The notes below the pieces were generated by a model that worked only from the letters and a program-made list of their open reading frames with translations, was not told where the DNA came from and did not search any database. From Micrococcus lacusdianchii (GTDB taxonomy: Bacteria; Actinomycetota; Actinomycetes; Actinomycetales; Micrococcaceae), in assembly GCF_023155805.1 (NCBI RefSeq), contig NZ_JAKNUW010000007.1, positions 1 through 64,000 of the forward strand: a DNA stretch of 64,000 nucleotides, written 5' to 3'. Every line of letters starts with the position of its first letter. The stretch's first letter is position 1. The translations under genes were made by a program, and so were the position numbers. Shown here one piece after another: positions 63,673 through 64,000 of the stretch.

Positions 63673-63720
63673 GGTGCACCCTGTGCTGAGCGCGGATCGA
63701 GGACGGAAGGAGCGAGCACC

Positions 63721-64000
63721 TTGGGGAAGAACGCGAAGGGCAAGGCCGCCAAGCAGCCGGCCCCCGGCGAGCGCATGGTGATCGCCAACAACAAGAAGGC
63801 GCGGCACGACTACACGATCCTCGACACCTACGAGGCCGGCATGGTCCTGCAGGGCACCGAGGTCAAGTCGCTGCGCGAGGGCAAGGCGTCCCTCGTGGAC
63901 GGGTTCGCCGTGTTCTACCGGGACGAGCTGTGGCTCGAGCAGGTCTACATCCCCGAGTACCTCAACGGCTCGTGGACCAACCACGCGGCCCGTCGCCGTC
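63721..64000 (+). CDS. smpB: SsrA-binding protein SmpB (3' end outside window)
   Basis: Binds tmRNA and rescues stalled ribosomes. The 93 visible codons read (M)[20 protein letters not shown], then [20 protein letters not shown] and [20 protein letters not shown], the typical SmpB N-terminal OB domain. The start codon is TTG, 8 nt after GGAAGGAG; a later in-frame ATG (63775) would cut into the conserved start. The gene has its own promoter here instead of reading from ftsX. Confidence 0.96.
   Translation, partial: MGKNAKGKAAKQPAPGERMVIANNKKARHDYTILDTYEAGMVLQGTEVKSLREGKASLVDGFAVFYRDELWLEQVYIPEYLNGSWTNHAARRR

Overview
The window is 64 kb of very GC-rich (roughly 72-74% by eye) actinobacterial chromosome. 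Gene order (infB-rbfA-truB-ribF-rpsO-pnp, dapB/dapA/ftsK/pgsA/cinA/clgR/recA/recX/miaB/miaA/dapF/hflX/lexA, hisC-hisB-hisH-hisA) and product sequences point to the family Micrococcaceae, most probably Micrococcus (M. luteus or a close relative). This assignment is inferred from composition and synteny; no 16S rRNA gene is present.

Layout. 1-6.6 kb: translation and cofactor operon (3' part of infB, rbfA, truB, two membrane proteins, ribF, a methyltransferase). 6.6-7.7 kb: a CPBP-family membrane protease on the minus strand. 7.8-16 kb: rpsO and pnp, an M16 peptidase, dapB and dapA, plus a decayed small membrane gene and a polytopic membrane protein. 16-22.6 kb: ftsK, pgsA, cinA, a membrane protein, a ClgR-type regulator and a DUF3046 gene. 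22.6-28.5 kb: recA-recX behind a perfect LexA box, then miaB-miaA-dapF. 28.5-36.4 kb: methyltransferase, flavoprotein, a 6-codon leaderless ORF with tandem repeats before a GNAT gene, hflX, a DinG-like helicase, and the divergent lexA/LysM pair separated by three LexA-like boxes. 36.5-41 kb: histidine genes with an embedded 50-aa membrane protein and an SseB-like gene.

41-50.7 kb looks accessory: secreted trypsin-like protein, LLM monooxygenase with its MarR regulator, LURP-one-like protein, DUF805 protein, MFS transporter, gamma-glutamyltransferase, several small membrane proteins, a dienelactone hydrolase, and a ParD antitoxin beside a truncated ParE. 50.7-58.7 kb carries a large EssC-like FHA/FtsK ATPase divergent from a complete-looking tad (Flp pilus) operon; their shared upstream region holds an 11-bp inverted repeat of DnaA-box type. 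58.7-64 kb: methyltransferase, alpha/beta hydrolase, prfB, an SRPBCC protein, a thiolase with a CoA-transferase remnant behind it, and the start of smpB. The ftsE-ftsX pair that usually lies between prfB and smpB in actinobacteria is absent here.

Regulation. A recurring pattern is a TANNNT -10 hexamer placed 6-7 nt before an ATG or GTG, on both strands, which indicates many leaderless transcripts and fixes several start codons. Genes with a leader instead carry AGGAGG-like sites. Long GC-rich hairpins without a T tract follow infB, rpsO, pnp, the trypsin-like gene and prfB. The recA, lexA and LysM promoters form a classical SOS module.
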